From the NCBI RefSeq assembly GCF_040744945.1, contig NZ_CP160454.1:136348-200347 (forward strand): a DNA stretch of 64,000 nt, given 5' to 3'. This document shows positions 1 through 7,421 of the stretch, piece after piece. This DNA comes from Saccharothrix sp. HUAS TT1. GTDB taxonomy: Bacteria > Actinomycetota > Actinomycetes > Mycobacteriales > Pseudonocardiaceae. Position 1 is the first letter of the stretch; each line of letters begins with the position of its first letter. The translations under genes and the position numbers were made by a program. The notes beneath the pieces are model-generated. The model was not told where the DNA came from. It searched no databases and saw only the letters and a list, made by a program, of their open reading frames with translations.

Positions 1-15
1 ACCGGTCGACGGCCG

Positions 16-855
16 GTGAACCGGCCGCCGCCGTCCGGGCCCGCACCCGGTGGGGCCGGCTATCGTGACCCGGTGGTCCAGCCCGCCCCCGCCGGCCCGC
101 CGTCACCGCCCCGGTCGTCGACCTGGTGTTCGCGCTGCGGCAAGCGCTCCTACCGCAGCCGCGACTCCGCCCTGCGGTTCATCGCCAGATCCCGGCACGC
201 CCTGCTGGCCACCGGCGTGTTCGAGTCCGGCACGCTGCCCGACGGTCTGCGACCCGGGCGGGCCTACCAGTGCGAGGACGACCCGGCGGGCACCTGGCAC
301 GTCACGCGCAGGGAGCTGCTGCCGCTGGAGCTGCCGCGTCTCGACGGCGCCGACGTCGACGTGGTCGGCGCGGTCGTGCTGGCCGTGCACCGGCAGCGCG
401 GCAGGCTGTTCCCGACCCGTGAGCGGTTCGTCGACGCGCTCGGCGTCGCCCCGGTCGTGGCCGAAGGGCTGCGGCGGGTGCTCAAGGAGGCGCGGCTGCT
501 GGTCTTCGACCACGACACGGCCATGCTGCGCACCACGCTGGCACCGCTGAACGTGCCGGTGTCGGTGCTGCGGGCCCGCGTGCACACCTTGACCTACTCG
601 CAGTCGGGGCACACCTCGTTGACGCTGCCGCCGCGCCCGACCGCCCGCCCCGACCTGGTGCCCGCCGTGCTGCTGGAGGCGGTGCTCGCGCACCCGCCCG
701 GCACGCGCCTGCCCGGCGTGGGTCCCCTCTCGGACCACTTCCTGCTCCCCAAGCCGGAGATCCGGCGGATCAGGTCGGCGCTGGCCGAGCTGGGATGGCT
801 GCGCCTCGACAGCGACCACTACTTCACCGCCCGCCCCGACCGGCCGTCCGGCTGA
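16..855 (+). CDS. Hypothetical protein with N-terminal CxxC motif, possibly 5'-truncated by the window
   Basis: The frame is open to the left edge, so GTG 16 may not be the true start. The 279-residue product has a Pro-rich N-terminus, then a Cys-x-x-Cys pair (CSRCGKRSYRS, about residue 38) like a zinc knuckle. The rest is mixed alpha/beta with an Arg/Leu-rich stretch that could form winged-helix segments (about residues 135-160 and 245-270). No catalytic motif is visible and I do not recognise the family. G/C-ending codons support this strand over the long antisense frame. Confidence 0.7.
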   Translation: MNRPPPSGPAPGGAGYRDPVVQPAPAGPPSPPRSSTWCSRCGKRSYRSRDSALRFIARSRHALLATGVFESGTLPDGLRPGRAYQCEDDPAGTWHVTRRELLPLELPRLDGADVDVVGAVVLAVHRQRGRLFPTRERFVDALGVAPVVAEGLRRVLKEARLLVFDHDTAMLRTTLAPLNVPVSVLRARVHTLTYSQSGHTSLTLPPRPTARPDLVPAVLLEAVLAHPPGTRLPGVGPLSDHFLLPKPEIRRIRSALAELGWLRLDSDHYFTARPDRPSG

Positions 856-994
856 TCGGCACGCCGCACCCGGGCGGGTGCGGCGTGCCGGCGGGCGGCG
901 TCGGGAAGGTGGCGGCATCCTGCACGGTGGACATCGGTCGACTGGCGCATCGGGGCCGGGCCGCGGCAGCCGCACAGAGACGGAACCCGCAGCC

Positions 995-1840
995 ATGAAC
1001 GGCCCCGACCTCATCCCCTTCCCCGAGCACGGCGACGAACCCGCCCCGGCCCGCACGGAGGGTTCGCGCCGCCGGCGCGCGTGGATCATCGCGTGCGCGC
1101 TGGTCGCCGCCCTCGCGGTGGCCGCCGTCGCCCTGGTGCACGCCGTCGACCGGCCGGAGCCCGCACCGTCCGTGGTGCGCGGCTCGTCCGCGCCGTCGAC
1201 CGCGACCGGGTCGGTGACGCTGCGGGTGCTGCCCGGCCTCCCGCCCACCCCGTCCACCGCCGACCCGGGTGTGCCGGCCGCCTCGTCCACCGGCCTGTCC
1301 GACACCGACCGGCAGGTCGCCGCGCTCGTCGACGCCGACCCGGGCCTGCGTGACGCCCTCGGCGGTGGCGACCGGGCCGCCCGCGCCGTGCGGCAGCTGT
1401 GCGGGCTGTTCGACCGCGACCCGGGCAAGGCCGCCAGCGACGTGCACGCCGCCGTGCACCGCATGGGCTGGTCCGACCATCCCGGCCGCAACGCCGCCTA
1501 CGTCGAGCTGCTGGAGCAGGCCCTGCCGATCGCCTGCCCCGAGCACGGCGACGCCGTCGACGACGCCCGCCACGACCGGGTGCCGCTGGTGGTGGACGAC
1601 GGGACGTGGCTGGTGCCGCAGCCGCACAGCTCGCCGTTCGAGCTGCGGGTGAGCATCGTGCCCGGCACCTACCGGCTCGCCGGGCCCGCCGTGGACTGCT
1701 ACTGGGAACGCACCGCGCCCGACGGCACGATGCGCGAGCAGCGGTTCGCCCACGACGAGCCCGAGGCGTCGGTGACCGTGCTGGCCACCGACGCCGTGTT
1801 CATCAGCCGCGGGTGCGGACGGTGGGTGCGGGCCCGGTAG
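995..1840 (+). CDS. Membrane-anchored secreted protein with DUF732-like middle and C-terminal 'PGTY...CYWE' domain
   Basis: The start is placed at ATG 995, because upstream in-frame codons give an unlikely Arg/Gly-rich leader. The 281-residue protein has a short cytoplasmic N-terminus, a basic RRRR stop-transfer flank and one transmembrane helix (about residues 28-48, WIIACALVAALAVAAVALV). A Pro/Ser/Thr linker follows. A helical region (about 105-180) resembles DUF732. The C-terminus has DGTWLVP, PGTYRLAG, CYWE and SRGCGRW, which are hallmarks of an actinobacterial extracytoplasmic domain of unknown function. It ends convergently with the deoxyribosyltransferase-like gene, overlapping it by 38 bp. 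An exported role is inferred from topology only. Confidence 0.75.
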   Translation: MNGPDLIPFPEHGDEPAPARTEGSRRRRAWIIACALVAALAVAAVALVHAVDRPEPAPSVVRGSSAPSTATGSVTLRVLPGLPPTPSTADPGVPAASSTGLSDTDRQVAALVDADPGLRDALGGGDRAARAVRQLCGLFDRDPGKAASDVHAAVHRMGWSDHPGRNAAYVELLEQALPIACPEHGDAVDDARHDRVPLVVDDGTWLVPQPHSSPFELRVSIVPGTYRLAGPAVDCYWERTAPDGTMREQRFAHDEPEASVTVLATDAVFISRGCGRWVRAR

Positions 1841-2321
1841 CGGCGGCCAGGCCCAGGGCGGCGGCGACCGTGTCCTCCAGGGTGTAGCGGACCGGCACGC
1901 CGTGCCGGCGGGCGACGTGCGCCAGGTACCGGTTCCGCTCGGGATTCGGACAATCCGGAGGGACGCCCAGCACGGCGCGGCCGGTGTCGACATCCATGCC
2001 GAACTCGGTGTTCGTCGTCAACCCCGGCAGGGTGCGCATGTCCCGGGGGATCCAGAACATGATCGCCGCCACGGAGGCGCGCGAGTCGATCTCCCAGTCC
2101 ACGTGCTCCTCATACGAGGAGGCGCGCAGCCCGTCGCGGGACTCGGGGCTGACCACCACCAGCTCCCGCGGGTCCGACCAGCGCGCGGCGAGGACGTCGA
2201 ACGCGGCCGGGCGCCACGACGGCGGGCCGCCGGCCTCCGGGGTGGGGCCGGCGAGGAACACCGACGGGCCGCGCAGCGGCACCGGCTCCCGGGCCATGAC
2301 CAGGCGCACGCGGGCGTTCAC
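1803..2321 (-). CDS. Nucleoside 2-deoxyribosyltransferase-like protein
   Basis: The 172-residue product shows the fold signature of nucleoside 2-deoxyribosyltransferase-like proteins: VFLAGPTP near the N-terminus, a PESRDG loop, a Trp-Glu pair (HVDWEI), an FWIPR strand and the TTNTEFG motif. The family breaks or exchanges N-glycosidic bonds of nucleosides; the substrate here is unknown. GTG 2321 is chosen because it overlaps the upstream HIT stop codon (GTGA), indicating translational coupling; ATG 2297 is an alternative. Pairing with a HIT protein suggests nucleotide salvage or modified-nucleotide turnover, which is inference. Confidence 0.8.
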   Translation of the reverse strand: MNARVRLVMAREPVPLRGPSVFLAGPTPEAGGPPSWRPAAFDVLAARWSDPRELVVVSPESRDGLRASSYEEHVDWEIDSRASVAAIMFWIPRDMRTLPGLTTNTEFGMDVDTGRAVLGVPPDCPNPERNRYLAHVARRHGVPVRYTLEDTVAAALGLAAATGPAPTVRTRG

Positions 2322-2743
2322 CGGGCACCCGCCGGCTGCCAGCGCTGCTCCTGGCGGCGGGCTTCCTGCTGCGGGGTCCACAGCAGCGGCAGGCCGTCGC
2401 CCGGCTCGCGCGGCACCACGTGCCAGTGGGCGTGGAACACCGTCTGTGTGGCGTCGCTGCCCTTGGAGGTGATGATGTTCGCCGACGGCATCTCGTCCAT
2501 CAGCACCGAGGCGCGGGCCATCATGGCGGCCGACACGACCAGGTCGGTGCCCGCGTCGGGCACGTGCACGCGGGGCACCACGAGCACGTGGCCGGGGTGG
2601 ACTCCGCCGCTGCGCGGACGAATAGCGACAGCGTCCGACCACCGTCGGACGATATTCGCCGGAAGTGTTCCGGCGACAATGGCACAGAAAGCGCAGCCCG
2701 GCTCCGCGGAGTCGTGGGGTGGTGCGCATGGCGTCGAGGTCAT
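2318..2743 (-). CDS. HIT (histidine triad) family protein
   Basis: The 141-residue product carries the HIT signature HAHWHVVP (about residues 109-116) and an upstream zinc-type CAFC motif (about residues 13-16), as in actinobacterial HIT hydrolases. HIT enzymes hydrolyse or transfer nucleotides from dinucleotides and nucleoside phosphoramidates. ATG 2743 gives a normal family length. It is the first gene of a two-gene minus-strand unit; its TGA overlaps the next GTG start. It is transcribed divergently from the gene at 3064 across a 320 bp AT-richer region. Confidence 0.85.
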   Translation of the reverse strand: MTSTPCAPPHDSAEPGCAFCAIVAGTLPANIVRRWSDAVAIRPRSGGVHPGHVLVVPRVHVPDAGTDLVVSAAMMARASVLMDEMPSANIITSKGSDATQTVFHAHWHVVPREPGDGLPLLWTPQQEARRQEQRWQPAGAR

Positions 2744-3063
2744 GAGACGACTGTGACGGGAGCACGACAGGTTGCGCCAGGTGTTTCCTGTTTCCCACCG
2801 CCTTGTCAACAGGCATTCACTCCGCAGGTCAGGCCGTTGCCCGACTCTGCCGCACTTCTGCGGAGACGTCCCTGCCCGCACGATTGCGGACAGTCGTCGT
2901 AACTGGCCAGAAAGGTGACGAAAAGTGGACACGCCCGGCCGCCGACTAGACGGGTATCACACCGCAAAAAGGGCTCCGCACCCGGTGAAACTGGATCGCG
3001 TGAGCGAAAAAGAATAGGATAAAGTTACAGAACAAACGGTTACCGGAAATAGTGGAGGGCGAC
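2744..3063. other. 320 bp divergent intergenic region
   Basis: I see no gene here. The region is much richer in A and T than its surroundings. It holds the class A promoter for the gene at 3064 and must also contain the promoter of the minus-strand HIT gene, which I could not place. Confidence 0.6.
2947..3020 (+). promoter_or_regulatory. Class A promoter with TAGACGGGTATCACA box
   Basis: The box lies at 2947-2961. Exactly 30 bp later is TGGATC (2992-2997, -35), then a 17 bp spacer and TAGGAT (3015-3020, -10). The same arrangement recurs at 20812, 23893, 29613 and 30757. It precedes the gene at 3064, whose RBS is GGAGGG. Promoter function and the idea that the box binds an activator are inferred from conservation and fixed spacing. 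Confidence 0.75.
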
Positions 3064-3399
3064 ATGGGCGACATCGTCAAGCGGGTCGAGGCGATCATGA
3101 GCGAGGCCGTGGGCAGCCCGGTCACCATGAAGGACCTCAACGGCTCCGCGTGCGCCGACCTCATGCTCTACGAGCTGGCCGGCCAGATCGCCGGGCACCG
3201 GGAGACCGTGCGCACCCGCACCGCCTCGATCATCAAGGACATGCAGCGTGTCCTCGACGGCGGAGAGGCCAGCACCCTGGCCTCGTCGTCGGATAGCCGC
3301 AACCACGACGCGGCCGTGGCCGCCCTGGACGCGCTGGCGAAGCCGCTGGCGATGGCGGCGAACTTCTACCGCACCGAGCACGGACTCGACGGCAAGTAG
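3064..3399 (+). CDS. Small hypothetical protein, related at its C-terminus to the gene at 29738
   Basis: ATG 3064 follows a GGAGGG ribosome site. The 111-residue product is mostly helical and Ala/Leu-rich without transmembrane segments. Its C-terminal third (HDAAVAALDALAKPLAMA, then an HGL) lines up with the C-terminus of the protein at 29738 (YDEAAAGLRALNGVLAAC, then an HGL). Both genes sit behind the same class A promoter, so they look like copies of a promoter-plus-gene cassette. Function is unknown. Confidence 0.75.
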   Translation: MGDIVKRVEAIMSEAVGSPVTMKDLNGSACADLMLYELAGQIAGHRETVRTRTASIIKDMQRVLDGGEASTLASSSDSRNHDAAVAALDALAKPLAMAANFYRTEHGLDGK

Positions 3400-3450
3400 G
3401 CGCGGAAGCCGAACGACGGACCCGAGGAGGTTCGCGGGTGAAGACGACGA

Positions 3451-3482
3451 AGGCCCGACCGGGGACGAACCCGGCCGGGCCT
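3451..3482. terminator. Probable bidirectional terminator hairpin
   Basis: Arms AGGCCCGACCGGG (3451-3463) and CCCGGCCGGGCCT (3470-3482) pair with one mismatch around a 6-base loop. It lies between the convergent genes ending at 3399 (+) and 3524 (-). Confidence 0.65.
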
Positions 3483-3523
3483 CGCGCGTCCCACCGCCTC
3501 CTCGACGGCGACCCGCCCGCGCA

Positions 3524-3826
3524 TCACTCCCACGGCTTCGGCGTGCGGTTCACCACCCGGTCCAGCAGCAGCCGCATCGTGGGGGCCGGGTCGTCGCCGC
3601 GACCGATCTGCGCCAGCAGCACCGCCACCGACCGGCCACCCGAGCACAGCACCACCGGCGCGTCGTCGGACACGTGGGACACGTCGCCGGGGATCATCAG
3701 CAGGTTGTGGCCGCGCAGCTCCCGCGCCATGTCCACCGGAGAGGCGTCGAACACCTCGCGCACCGGCCCCGCGGTCGTGCCGACGAACCCGCCGCGCGCG
3801 GCGACCAGGCGCATCACCTCGTTCAT
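3524..3826 (-). CDS. C-terminal part of a split paralog of the gene at 3927
   Basis: The 100-residue product matches the C-terminal half of its neighbour at 3927: GGFVGTTAGPVREVF against GGSVATTAGAVRAVF, and DDAPVVL followed by a helical region in both. Its ATG (3826) overlaps the stop of the 35-residue reading frame upstream in an ATGA arrangement. The N-terminal half of this paralog is therefore short and in another frame. It may be a decayed gene, or two coupled small genes. The family is not recognised. Confidence 0.55.
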   Translation of the reverse strand: MNEVMRLVAARGGFVGTTAGPVREVFDASPVDMARELRGHNLLMIPGDVSHVSDDAPVVLCSGGRSVAVLLAQIGRGDDPAPTMRLLLDRVVNRTPKPWE

Positions 3827-3930
3827 GCGCGGCCGGGCGCCCTGCGACGTGTCCGGGAACTCCACTCGGCCAGGTGCACCGTCCAGGCGATCAGGTCGGC
3901 GCCGCCGAGCACCGAGGGCGGCGCGCTCAT
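3823..3930 (-). CDS. 35-residue reading frame, N-terminal fragment of the split paralog
   Basis: ATG 3930 overlaps the stop of the upstream gene (ATGA), and this frame's TGA overlaps the ATG at 3826 (again ATGA). The product begins MSAPPSVLGGADLIAWTVHL and becomes Arg-rich at its end, as expected if translation has slipped out of the ancestral frame. A -1 shift would join it to the downstream frame into one polypeptide. Either a frameshift mutation or real coupled mini-genes would fit. Confidence 0.4.
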   Translation of the reverse strand: MSAPPSVLGGADLIAWTVHLAEWSSRTRRRAPGRA

Positions 3931-4574
3931 GCCCCGACCGCCCGGTCGCCCCACGGGGTGCGACCGTCCACCGGCGCCCCCGCGGCCGGCCCGCGCCGCG
4001 CGAGGCCGTCCAGCACCTCCTGCACGAACCCGGCCACCGCCTGCCCGCCGCCGGTGTCGACGCGGCCGGCGGCGGCCACAAGCCGGCCCACCGCGTCCGA
4101 GACGTCGAACAGCACCACCGGCGCGTCGTCGGCGGCGTCGGGCAGCGCGGCGGGCAGCACATCCAGGTCGTGCACCGCCAGCCACGCGGCCGGCGGCGCG
4201 TCGGGCAGGCGGGCGAACACCGCGCGCACCGCCCCGGCGGTGGTCGCGACCGAGCCGCCGTGCTCGCGCACCCGGTGCATCGCGTCCGCCATCGCCGCGT
4301 GCGGATTGCCGTGCAGCCCGCCGGTCAGCGTGATCCGGACGCTGCTCGCGTCCAGCCGCACCGGAAGGTCCGGGTCGCGGTGCGCCCGGGACAGGCCGCG
4401 GGCGACGGTCACCAGGTCGTGCACGGCGGTCACCGGATCGTGCCCGGCGTCGCCGCCGACCCGGCCCGCCAGGTCCAGCAGCATCGACACCAGCTGCCCA
4501 CCGGAGGGCGGGACCGGCCGCGCCACGTCCGACGCCACGGGCGACGGGAACAAGAACGGGGTGGTGGTGGTCAC
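3927..4574 (-). CDS. Hypothetical protein of unknown family (paralog of 3524/3823)
   Basis: This 215-residue protein starts at GTG 4574; ATG 4640 is an alternative start with no better ribosome site. It appears soluble, with an Ala/Val-rich C-terminal half that has the pattern TTAGAVRAVF...ADDAPVVLFDVSDAVG. The second gene of the unit repeats this pattern, so the two arose by tandem duplication. No catalytic motif is visible. Its stop overlaps the next ATG, so the genes are translationally coupled. Confidence 0.65.
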   Translation of the reverse strand: MTTTTPFLFPSPVASDVARPVPPSGGQLVSMLLDLAGRVGGDAGHDPVTAVHDLVTVARGLSRAHRDPDLPVRLDASSVRITLTGGLHGNPHAAMADAMHRVREHGGSVATTAGAVRAVFARLPDAPPAAWLAVHDLDVLPAALPDAADDAPVVLFDVSDAVGRLVAAAGRVDTGGGQAVAGFVQEVLDGLARRGPAAGAPVDGRTPWGDRAVGA

Positions 4575-4644
4575 CCGGTGAGTATGGCGCGGCACGCTGT
4601 GTGCATCCCCGCCGGTCTGCGGACACCCGACCGTGAACATGCCG

Positions 4645-4676
4645 AGGCCCGACCGGCGACGTTGCCGATCGGGCCT
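4645..4676 (-). terminator. Hairpin terminator after the DUF397 gene
   Basis: Arms AGGCCCGACCGGC (4645-4657) and GCCGATCGGGCCT (4664-4676) pair with one mismatch around a 6-base loop. It lies downstream of the stop codon of the DUF397 gene and upstream of the next minus-strand gene. Confidence 0.6.
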
Positions 4677-4714
4677 GCACACGCTGTAGAGGGTCGGGAT
4701 GCGCCGAGCGGGTG

Positions 4715-5095
4715 TCAGGAAACGGTCGACGTGATGTCGACGGGCTCCACCTCGATCACCGTCGTCGGGATCGCGGTTCCCGCCGGGCCCGCCGCGGTGA
4801 GCGCGGCGAGGGCGGCCAGATCGTCGTAGCGGCCCGCCTTCGCATCGGCCAGGAACATCTCCCACTCGGCCGCGGTGTAGACGTGGGTGCGGGCCACGCG
4901 CTCCTCCGGGGAGAGCTTGTCGTCCTGCACCGAGACCACGAACTGCGGGCCGTCCTCGCCGTCGACCGCCACGACGGCCACCGTGAGGCACGTGGTGCCG
5001 GACGCGGTGCCCGTCGGCGGCAGGTGCGGAGCGGTCGCCGCCTGCCGGTACACGGCGTCGGGAAGACCGGGGTAAGGGTTGGTCAAGGGGTTCAC
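4715..5095 (-). CDS. DUF397-type protein (partner of XRE/DUF5753 regulator)
   Basis: GTG 5095 follows a GGAGG site five bases upstream. The 126-residue protein has the DUF397 pattern: TCLTVAVVAV, a strand ending in VVSVQDDKLSPEE, then a Thr-Ala-Ala-Glu-Trp motif followed by FLADAKAGRYDD. DUF397 proteins are usually 60-90 residues, so this one has extra N- and C-terminal parts. It follows an XRE/DUF5753 gene by 63 bp, the usual actinomycete pairing tied to development and toxin-antitoxin-like control. Its biochemical role is not known. Confidence 0.8.
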   Translation of the reverse strand: MNPLTNPYPGLPDAVYRQAATAPHLPPTGTASGTTCLTVAVVAVDGEDGPQFVVSVQDDKLSPEERVARTHVYTAAEWEMFLADAKAGRYDDLAALAALTAAGPAGTAIPTTVIEVEPVDITSTVS

Positions 5096-5158
5096 GGTTC
5101 CTCCGGGGTGAGGGTCGGGAGTGGTGCGGCACAACAAGCCGGGCGGCGGGCCGACCGA

Positions 5159-6025
5159 TCACAGGTCGGCGGCCACCCCGTGGAGGAAGGCGGCCGTCGC
5201 CGCCGGGTCCTCGGCGTTGCGCAACGCCCTGGCGAACATGTGGTTCGCCGCCGAGATGTTGTCATGATCCTCGTAGACGCCTCGGCCCACCTCGGCGTCC
5301 ACCTCGACCACGTCGGGGTCGACGTCGTCGTCAAAGCCGTAGATCGCGCAGCTCGACACCGCCGGCCACGGGCCCTTCGCGTAGGGGAGGTAGCGGATGT
5401 CCATGCCCGCTTCGATGTCGACTTCCAGCCGCTTGAGCTGCCCCTTCATCACGCTACGGCCGCCGACAATCTGACGCACGGCCGTTTCGCCCATCACCAC
5501 GACGAGGCCGCGGAACCCCGAACGCTTGAACAGGTGCTCGCGGCGCTCCATGCGCAGGTCGACCAGCTTCGGCACGTGCATCGGTCGGATGTTGCCGCCG
5601 GTCGCCGAGATCACCGCGTGCGCGTACTCCTCGGTCTCCAGCAGGCCCGACACGAACATCGACTCGTAGATGCGCAGGGTGTCGGCGCTGTCCTCCAGTT
5701 CCAGCACGAACCGTAGGTCGGCGCCCAGGGTGGAGCCGTAATCGTCCCACCACGCCGGCTGCTCGGTGCGCGCCAGCAAGGCCGTCAACTGCCCGGTCGT
5801 CTCGTCGCCCGCGTCCAGCCGCGCGCACAGCGTGGCCAGCTCGTCCGGATCGGGTCTCGACGAGCCGTTCTCGATCCGCGACAGGTAGCCCTGCGTGATG
5901 TGCAGGTCCTTGGGGCGGCCCGCGTTCACCGCCGTGCACGCCTGGGCCTGGCTCTTGCCGGTCTGCACCCGCAGGCGGCGGAGCCTGCGTCCGAGCTGCT
6001 TGGCGGGCAGCGTCCTGCGTGGCAT
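5159..6025 (-). CDS. XRE-family transcriptional regulator with DUF5753 (Scr1/WhiJ-like)
   Basis: The 288-residue protein starts at ATG 6025 behind a GGAAAGGTGG site. Residues about 5-75 form an XRE helix-turn-helix (LGRRLRRLRVQTGKSQAQAC, ITQGYLSRIENG). The rest is DUF5753, seen in the WWDDYG segment, the YESMFVSGLLETEEYA motif and the C-terminal ARALRNAEDPAATAAFLH region. These regulators pair with DUF397 proteins, as here. Paired GGAAT-N-ATTCC palindromes at 6140-6161, upstream of its start, are a plausible operator. Confidence 0.9.
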   Translation of the reverse strand: MPRRTLPAKQLGRRLRRLRVQTGKSQAQACTAVNAGRPKDLHITQGYLSRIENGSSRPDPDELATLCARLDAGDETTGQLTALLARTEQPAWWDDYGSTLGADLRFVLELEDSADTLRIYESMFVSGLLETEEYAHAVISATGGNIRPMHVPKLVDLRMERREHLFKRSGFRGLVVVMGETAVRQIVGGRSVMKGQLKRLEVDIEAGMDIRYLPYAKGPWPAVSSCAIYGFDDDVDPDVVEVDAEVGRGVYEDHDNISAANHMFARALRNAEDPAATAAFLHGVAADL

Positions 6026-6139
6026 GAAGGCCACCTTTCCCTCGTTCGTCGTATCGTGGCCTGTTCGCCCACCCTCGGGCCGCACGACGGGTTGGACGGT
6101 TGTCAATGTGATTCATCCCAATGGGCGACTGTCGCTGTC

Positions 6140-6161
6140 GGAATAATTCCGGAATGATTCC
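6140..6161. promoter_or_regulatory. Tandem GGAATNATTCC sites, possible XRE operator
   Basis: Two abutting near-palindromes, GGAATAATTCC and GGAATGATTCC, stand out in this GC-rich DNA. They lie about 115 bp upstream of the XRE gene's start. Autoregulation is inferred from position and symmetry only. Confidence 0.45.
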
Positions 6162-6281
6162 ACACAGAGCAGGACGGACGCAGGACGAGGCGAACGCCCA
6201 GCTCGGCCGGTAGTCGGATCGGCGGTATCGGTGCCCCTCGCACCGCTCCCCGACCCGAGTCGCCGAACCCGGCTCCGGCTC

Positions 6282-6361
6282 CGGCGGTCCTCCGTACAGG
6301 TGCACTACCCGGCACCACAGGTGCAGTACCCGGCACCCATCCCCCGTACGGAGGTCCGCCC
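6282..6361. repeat. Two 21 bp direct repeats flanked by 16 bp inverted repeats
   Basis: Direct repeats at 6297-6317 and 6318-6338 share CAGGTGCA, CTACCCGGCACC-like sequence with two differences. They are bracketed by CGGCGGTCCTCCGTAC (6282-6297) and GTACGGAGGTCCGCCC (6346-6361), which match in inverted orientation at 14 of 16 positions. The layout could be a protein-binding array, a recombination site or an RNA structure. Confidence 0.7.
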
Positions 6362-6394
6362 ACCAACACCGGGCGGCAGGGACAGGTCGTGGCC

Positions 6395-6550
6395 ATGCGG
6401 AACCTCCTCGACACGACAGTCTCCCGCCCTTGCCAGGCCGGCCGCGTCGCCCCGACCCCCACGGGCCGTCGACGCGGCCGGCCTTTCGTCTTCTCCGGGC
6501 CCGACCCGGCCCGGGACACCCCGCCCAGGAAGGCAGCGTCCCAGCGATGA
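6395..6550 (+). CDS. Possible 51-residue leader peptide
   Basis: ATG 6395 opens a short frame whose TGA overlaps the ATG of the next gene (ATGA). The product is Arg/Pro-rich with no recognisable domain, and a strong hairpin (6436-6483) lies inside it. It could be a coupled or attenuating leader, or a chance frame in GC-rich DNA. Confidence 0.25.
   Translation: MRNLLDTTVSRPCQAGRVAPTPTGRRRGRPFVFSGPDPARDTPPRKAASQR
6436..6483 (+). terminator. Strong hairpin followed by TTTCGTCTT
   Basis: Perfect 14 bp arms GGCCGGCCGCGTCG (6436-6449) and CGACGCGGCCGGCC (6470-6483) are followed by TTTCGTCTTCT. The position, 60 bp before the operon's first start codon, suggests an attenuator or a boundary terminator. 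Confidence 0.55.
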
Positions 6551-7176
6551 CCAGCCCAACCCTCATCCGCACCACCCCGGCCGCCACACCCGCACCTCGC
6601 AACCCGGCCGGCCACCGTCCCGACGGCCGCCGTCACGGCGACCACGAGCCCGTCGACCCCGCCGCCGGGAACACCCGCTCCCTGGCCGACGCCGACGCCG
6701 TGCAGGCCGCCCTCGATGCCGTGACCGGCGTCCACACCGAACCGGCCGTCTACTTCAGCGCCCTGGAGCACCGCCACCTCGGCGCTCTGCTCGACCGGCA
6801 CCTGCCGGGCGTGGTGTTCACCCGCACGCTCCGCGCCGCCGGGCTGTGCTGCGAGGTGCTGTTCGTCGACACCGCCGCGCCCGCCGTCGTCCACGCACCC
6901 GACTGCGAGACCACCGACGGCGCCGCCTGCGCGCCCGGCTGCGTCGACCACGGCCCGGTCACCGCCGTGCGCGCCGTGCTCACCTGGGACTCCTCGATCA
7001 ACCACACCGTCGTCGCCGTCGCCTCCGTCGGCGACCGTGCCCTGTGGGACCGGCTCGTGGCCTGCGGCGTCATGTGGGAGATGGCCGGCCGCCCGGTGCC
7101 CGCCCTGGACGCCGTGCCCACCATCGCCCGCGCCGTCGAAAACGCCACCGGGCAGAACGGCGGGCAGCGGTCGTGA
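6547..7176 (+). CDS. Hypothetical protein, first gene of a three-gene coupled operon
   Basis: ATG 6547 opens a 209-residue protein. The first 40 residues are Pro/Arg-rich and probably disordered. The remainder alternates helices and strands (DAVQAALDAV, RAVLTWDSSINHTVVAVASV, ALWDRLVACGVMWEMAG) with a Cys cluster (CETTDGAACAPGC, about residue 120). Its stop overlaps the next GTG. I do not recognise the family. Confidence 0.65.
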   Translation: MTSPTLIRTTPAATPAPRNPAGHRPDGRRHGDHEPVDPAAGNTRSLADADAVQAALDAVTGVHTEPAVYFSALEHRHLGALLDRHLPGVVFTRTLRAAGLCCEVLFVDTAAPAVVHAPDCETTDGAACAPGCVDHGPVTAVRAVLTWDSSINHTVVAVASVGDRALWDRLVACGVMWEMAGRPVPALDAVPTIARAVENATGQNGGQRS

Positions 7177-7421
7177 GCACCCGCGTCCGCCACGCCCGCC
7201 ACCTCGCCAGCGTGCTCACCCGCGACACCGGCACAGACGTCCAGCTCGTCTACGTGCGCACGCCGGGCGCGATCACGGCCCCGCAGGGCGGCTACGAGGT
7301 CCGGTGGCAGGGCGGCCCCACCGAGGACGACATGCGCCGCGCCGCCGAAGCCAACCAGGACGAGGCGCCGCTGATCCCCGTGCAGGCCCTGGCCTACGAG
7401 CGACGGAGGGCACGGTCGTGA
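7173..7421 (+). CDS. Small hypothetical protein, coupled by GTGA overlaps on both sides
   Basis: GTG 7173 overlaps the upstream TGA, and its own stop overlaps the next GTG (7418). The 82-residue product starts with a basic helix (VRHARHLASVLTRDTG), contains a short strand region (VQLVYVRTPG) and a GGYEVRWQGG turn, and ends Arg-rich. Unknown function. The double overlap makes it very likely to be translated. Confidence 0.65.
   Translation: MSTRVRHARHLASVLTRDTGTDVQLVYVRTPGAITAPQGGYEVRWQGGPTEDDMRRAAEANQDEAPLIPVQALAYERRRARS

Larger units (their letters stand above)
6026..6546. other. 520 bp divergent intergenic region with repeats
   Basis: This stretch separates the minus-strand XRE gene from the plus-strand operon at 6547. 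It contains the GGAATAATTCC/GGAATGATTCC pair, the direct/inverted repeat cluster at 6282-6361, a 51-codon reading frame (6395-6550) and a strong hairpin (6436-6483). No larger gene is evident. Confidence 0.6.

Noticed and set aside
824..1993. Long minus-strand open frame opposite the membrane protein at 995
   Set aside because: It is a low-complexity Gly/Arg/His-rich translation typical of antisense frames in GC-rich DNA. The plus-strand protein has a signal-like helix and known motifs.
6107..6119. Reverse-strand class A-like box upstream of the XRE gene
   Set aside because: Only about 8 of 13 positions match and no TGGNTN-N17-TANGNT promoter follows at the expected spacing.
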